Assembly: GCA_002412925.1 (NCBI GenBank)
Contig: DHVZ01000073.1
Location: forward strand, 92,897-156,896
DNA: 64,000 nt
Reading direction: 5' to 3'
DNA from: Anaerolineales bacterium UBA5195
Lineage (GTDB): Bacteria; Chloroflexota; Anaerolineae; Anaerolineales; Villigracilaceae
The number at the start of each line of letters is the position of its first letter. Positions within the stretch are counted from its first letter, which is position 1. The translations under genes and the position numbers were made by a program. The notes under the pieces are model-generated. The model did no database searches. It was not told the DNA's origin and saw only the letters and a list, made by a program, of their open reading frames with translations. Positions 61,617-64,000 of this stretch are shown piece by piece.

Positions 61617-62495
61617 ATGGATATACTTCTCCTCGGCAAAAACGGGCAGCTCGGCTGGGAACTTCAACGCAGCCTGGCTCCGCTCGGGCCCATCACCGCG
61701 TTGGATTACGAAGACCTGAATCTCGAAGATTTCGATGCAGTCCGCAGGACGGTCCGCGCCATCGGCCCGCGGTTGATTGTGAATGCCTCGGCCTATACCG
61801 CCGTGGATCGAGCCGAAAGCGAACCCGAAAAAGCCTTTGCGATCAACGCCGCCATCCCGGGCCTCCTAGCCGAGGAAGCCCGGGCGCTGAAAGCCGCCCT
61901 GATCCATTATTCCACCGACTATGTCTTTGACGGCAAAAAAAGCGCGGCTTATACAGAGGCAGACACGCCCAAGCCGCTGAACGTTTATGGACAGAGCAAG
62001 CTGGCCGGCGAACAAGCCGTCCAGGCCGCTGCCGGCGCCGGCCTGGTCTTGCGGACCAGCTGGGTCTACAGCCTGCGCCGCGAGAGTTTCGTCACCAAGG
62101 TTTTGGGATGGGCGCGTCAACAAGAAAAAATGTATGTGGTTAGCGATCAGATTGGAAACCCCACCTGGGCGCGCATGCTGGCAGAAGTGACCGCCCTGGT
62201 CTGCGCCCAGGCGGGCCGTGAGCTTCCCGGCTGGCTGGCTGAACGCCGCGGGGTCTATCACCTGGCGGGGAATGGCTTGGCCAGCCGCCTGGAATGGGCC
62301 CGGCTGATCTTGGAGCTTGACCCGGCCAGGAACGAGCAGGCGGCCAGGGAAATCCTCCCGGCCCTGACGGCTGACTACCCTGCGCCGGCAGAACGGCCTT
62401 TGTTCTCGGCGCTGAACTGCGACCGGTTCTTGGCCACTTTCCACGTCGATTTGCCTGATTGGAAAGAAGCCCTGGCGCTGGCCATGGCCGGATAA
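61617..62495 (+). CDS. rfbD: dTDP-4-dehydrorhamnose reductase
   Basis: Short-chain dehydrogenase of 292 residues performing the last step to dTDP-L-rhamnose with NAD(P)H. 'ILLLGKNGQLGWELQRSL' is the GxxGxxG nucleotide site, 'VNASAYTAVDRAESEPEKAF' and 'STDYVFDG' follow, and the catalytic Tyr-x-x-x-Lys is in 'NVYGQSKLAGEQ'. The C-terminal part includes 'GVYHLAGNG'. It overlaps no gene. Here the GC content returns to the window's normal level, in contrast to the exporter genes before it. Confidence 0.96.
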   Translation: MDILLLGKNGQLGWELQRSLAPLGPITALDYEDLNLEDFDAVRRTVRAIGPRLIVNASAYTAVDRAESEPEKAFAINAAIPGLLAEEARALKAALIHYSTDYVFDGKKSAAYTEADTPKPLNVYGQSKLAGEQAVQAAAGAGLVLRTSWVYSLRRESFVTKVLGWARQQEKMYVVSDQIGNPTWARMLAEVTALVCAQAGRELPGWLAERRGVYHLAGNGLASRLEWARLILELDPARNEQAAREILPALTADYPAPAERPLFSALNCDRFLATFHVDLPDWKEALALAMAG

Positions 62496-62571
62496 ACCCA
62501 CCCCGCCCGGGCCTGCGCAAAACCTTACACAATCGAAGGTTTCTCCATCTTCCAAAACCCCGAATTTTGGG

Positions 62572-62577
62572 TATACT
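62572..62577 (+). promoter_or_regulatory. Candidate -10 for the terminal secreted-protein gene
   Basis: TATACT in the context TTTTGGGTATACTG, similar to TGGGTATAAT at 43031-43040; the -35 match is poor. It would give a leader of about 160 bases. Confidence 0.4.
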
Positions 62578-62584
62578 GTTAATG

Positions 62585-62720
62585 TCTAAGCGATGAATCG
62601 ATGCGCTTCGAATCCGCCAGACTCCTGCAAAAAAGAACACGCTCGCAAACCAGCCGCCAGCCCCAAGGGCCAAAGTGAAGGAGTCTTTCCTTCGTAACCT
62701 TGCGGCTGGCTGATTTTTCA
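62585..62720 (+). ncRNA. Structured 5' leader, possible attenuator or riboswitch
   Basis: CCAGCCCCAAGG (62658-62669) pairs with CCTTGCGGCTGG (62699-62710) with one mismatch, enclosing a second hairpin GAAGGA/TCCTTC (62678-62683, 62689-62694). ATTTTT follows at 62714-62719, as in an intrinsic terminator. Immediately upstream CCAGCCGC (62651-62658) is perfectly complementary to GCGGCTGG (62703-62710), an alternative pairing. I could not match it to a riboswitch class I know. Confidence 0.45.
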
Positions 62721-62744
62721 AACGAGAATTCTCGTGGAGGACCG

Positions 62745-64000
62745 ATGATGCTCACCCAACTCAACCGAATCGTTTCTGCGCTGCTGATCGCGATCCTCGC
62801 AAGCGCAAATCTTGCCCAGGCCAGCCTGGCCGCCGGCTTTTCCAAACCCGCCCTCGAAGAGACCGCCGACACGCAAAACCTGGGCGCCGCGCCAACCAGA
62901 GAAGGGAATCTCAAGCCCTCCCGGGCGGCTGCGGAAATACCCAGTCTCTGCCCGACAGGTTATTGGGCAGAAGAGTACCTGCTCGAGGATAACCTGGAGA
63001 ATGGAGACGGCAACTGGGAGTTTTGGGCACCGGAACCTCCGGAGGCGCCGGTAGGTTATACAAGTGAATGGGAGCTCGGCCCAGGCCTGGGAGACACAGG
63101 CAACTACGCGCTCTTCGGGGAAGCACTGGACAAAGAAAACCTCAGTTATGCAGAATTGGACCAAAATATCCCCCTGCCAGATGGAGTGTCTACTTATCTG
63201 TATTTTGATCACTCTTTTGATCTCGAAGATGGATACGACGGCGGGCAGCTGCAATACAGCATCAATTACGGCACGAACTGGCTTGACGCCGAAACGCTGT
63301 TCAGCGCCGGCCAGAACTACAACGCGACCATTCCGAACGATGAAGGTTATCAAAACCCTTTGAAAGGCGAAAGGGTCTTCTCGGGCGATAGCGAAGGCGT
63401 CGTGGCTACGCGGTATGATCTCACGATCCTGGCCGGAGAAAGTGTCCGTTTCCGCTGGCGAATTGGCACTGATTATAATGATCTTTCGTCTTCGGTGGGC
63501 TGGTCTGTGGATAATGTCAAGGTCTATACTTGCGAGAATTATGTGAGCGTTTATATTGGCGGCGACTGGAAGGGCAGCTACGACCTTCTTTCTCATCCAT
63601 CGCTGGTAAAAAGTTATCCAGACCTAATGGCCGGGCCGGTACAAGTTAAAAACCCCGGGGGAATGCCGATTTTCGCTAGTCAACGTGCGATAGTAGACGG
63701 GTTCAGCTTCGATGAATACATGGGACTGCCCACAAATCAATTGACTACCGAATATTGGTTCACCTGGTACGACCAGAGATCTCCTGGGCTGTACACTTGG
63801 GTGTTGGTCGGCAACCCAAGCGAGACCGAACATGCCTTCGTGGATATTTTCATTGATGGGGAAAAGCAAGGCGAAACACATGATATTCCCCCGGGGGGTC
63901 GAATCACACCAACCTATCCGGGAACGATGGGTGGGCCCGTGCGCGTCAAGAGCGATATTCCTGTATTCGCCAGTGAGCGCACAATCTGGGCGCAAAACCA
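62745..64000 (+). CDS. Secreted protein with tandem GPVxVK/FASxR modules (partial, runs off the window)
   Basis: Open from 62745 to the window end (about 418 residues, no stop). A GGAGG lies before two adjacent ATGs (62745, 62748). Signal peptide of ~27 residues ('ALLIAILASANLAQAS'). Residues ~55-265 look like a jelly-roll/CBM-like domain ('YLYFDHSFDLEDGYDGGQLQ', 'VRFRWRIGTD', 'GWSVDNVKVYTC'). Then repeated ~95-residue modules begin: 'GPVQVKNPGGMPIFASQRAI', 'NQLTTEYWFTWYD', 'TWVLVGNPSETEHAFVDIFI', 'IPPGGRITPTYPGTMGGPVR', 'VPVFASER'-like end. Such modules are familiar from long secreted proteins of Chloroflexota; their function is unknown. More modules are expected beyond the window. Confidence 0.85.
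   Translation, partial: MMLTQLNRIVSALLIAILASANLAQASLAAGFSKPALEETADTQNLGAAPTREGNLKPSRAAAEIPSLCPTGYWAEEYLLEDNLENGDGNWEFWAPEPPEAPVGYTSEWELGPGLGDTGNYALFGEALDKENLSYAELDQNIPLPDGVSTYLYFDHSFDLEDGYDGGQLQYSINYGTNWLDAETLFSAGQNYNATIPNDEGYQNPLKGERVFSGDSEGVVATRYDLTILAGESVRFRWRIGTDYNDLSSSVGWSVDNVKVYTCENYVSVYIGGDWKGSYDLLSHPSLVKSYPDLMAGPVQVKNPGGMPIFASQRAIVDGFSFDEYMGLPTNQLTTEYWFTWYDQRSPGLYTWVLVGNPSETEHAFVDIFIDGEKQGETHDIPPGGRITPTYPGTMGGPVRVKSDIPVFASERTIWAQN

Noticed and set aside
62605..62625. GCTTCGAATCCGCC resembling a tRNA T-loop
   Set aside because: The flanking bases cannot form the T stem or an acceptor stem; no tRNA is present.
62718..63596. 292-codon open frame on the minus strand
   Set aside because: Opposite the secreted repeat protein, which has a signal peptide, ribosome site and recognisable modules.

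Overview
The window looks like a bacterial chromosome segment from a Chloroflexota member, most like the Anaerolineae. This is inference from gene content. Supporting it are many lipoproteins with Thr/Pro-rich linkers, a DUF3160 lipoprotein, a very large alpha-2-macroglobulin-like lipoprotein, a secreted protein with tandem 'GPVxVK...FASxR' modules, frequent TTG/GTG starts, and no lipid A or outer-membrane genes. No rRNA, tRNA, CRISPR array or prophage was seen. Coding density is high, and most gaps are filled by palindromic repeats.

Layout. 71-9810 (+): a membrane glycosyltransferase-like protein, an HpaI-type aldolase with an FAD monooxygenase, a lipoprotein, a beta-lactamase-fold hydrolase, a GH31 glycosidase, an SH3b/FnIII lipoprotein and a small protein. 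9955-14314 (+): a glutaredoxin-like protein, an FG-GAP-like protein, the DUF3160 lipoprotein and a CapA lipoprotein. 14385-18652 (-): an aapJQMP-type amino-acid ABC importer with an internal hairpin and an apparent frameshift in the binding-protein signal peptide. 18768-21326 (+): PBP1C. 21380-25666 (-): a MoxR/DUF58/DUF4129 cluster. 25943-35470 (-): the macroglobulin-like giant, a Ycf48-like lipoprotein and a two-component system. 35770-41530: an ABC1 kinase, a small protein, an MFS carrier and an ABC exporter. 41637-42701 (-): a pentapeptide-repeat protein fused to a TIR-like domain. 43120-48896 (+): beta-glucosidase, YbaK editing protein, then a four-gene sugar operon (Gfo/Idh/MocA, phosphoesterase, ChbG deacetylase, BadF/NagK kinase). 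48893-49546: tandem MITE-like elements and a transposase remnant. 49570-51882 (+): a UvrD-like helicase. 51983-56369 (-): an ECF transporter operon led by a SAM hydrolase. 56502-64000: a GT-C-like protein, Wzm/Wzt exporter, rfbC, rfbD and the start of a secreted repeat protein.

How parts fit. Three carbohydrate modules (GH31; GH1 plus the amino-sugar-like operon; the polysaccharide export/rhamnose locus) and the amino-acid importer suggest a heterotroph living on polymers and peptides while building a surface polysaccharide.

Most unusual signal. The intergenic DNA carries several families of REP/BIME-like palindromes. Some copies are interrupted by tiny (25-46 nt) hairpin elements, and two of these interruptions can be compared with uninterrupted copies elsewhere in the window. 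Other copies sit in frame inside a helicase and a glycosidase gene. This nested hairpin insertion is the best candidate here for an undescribed system.
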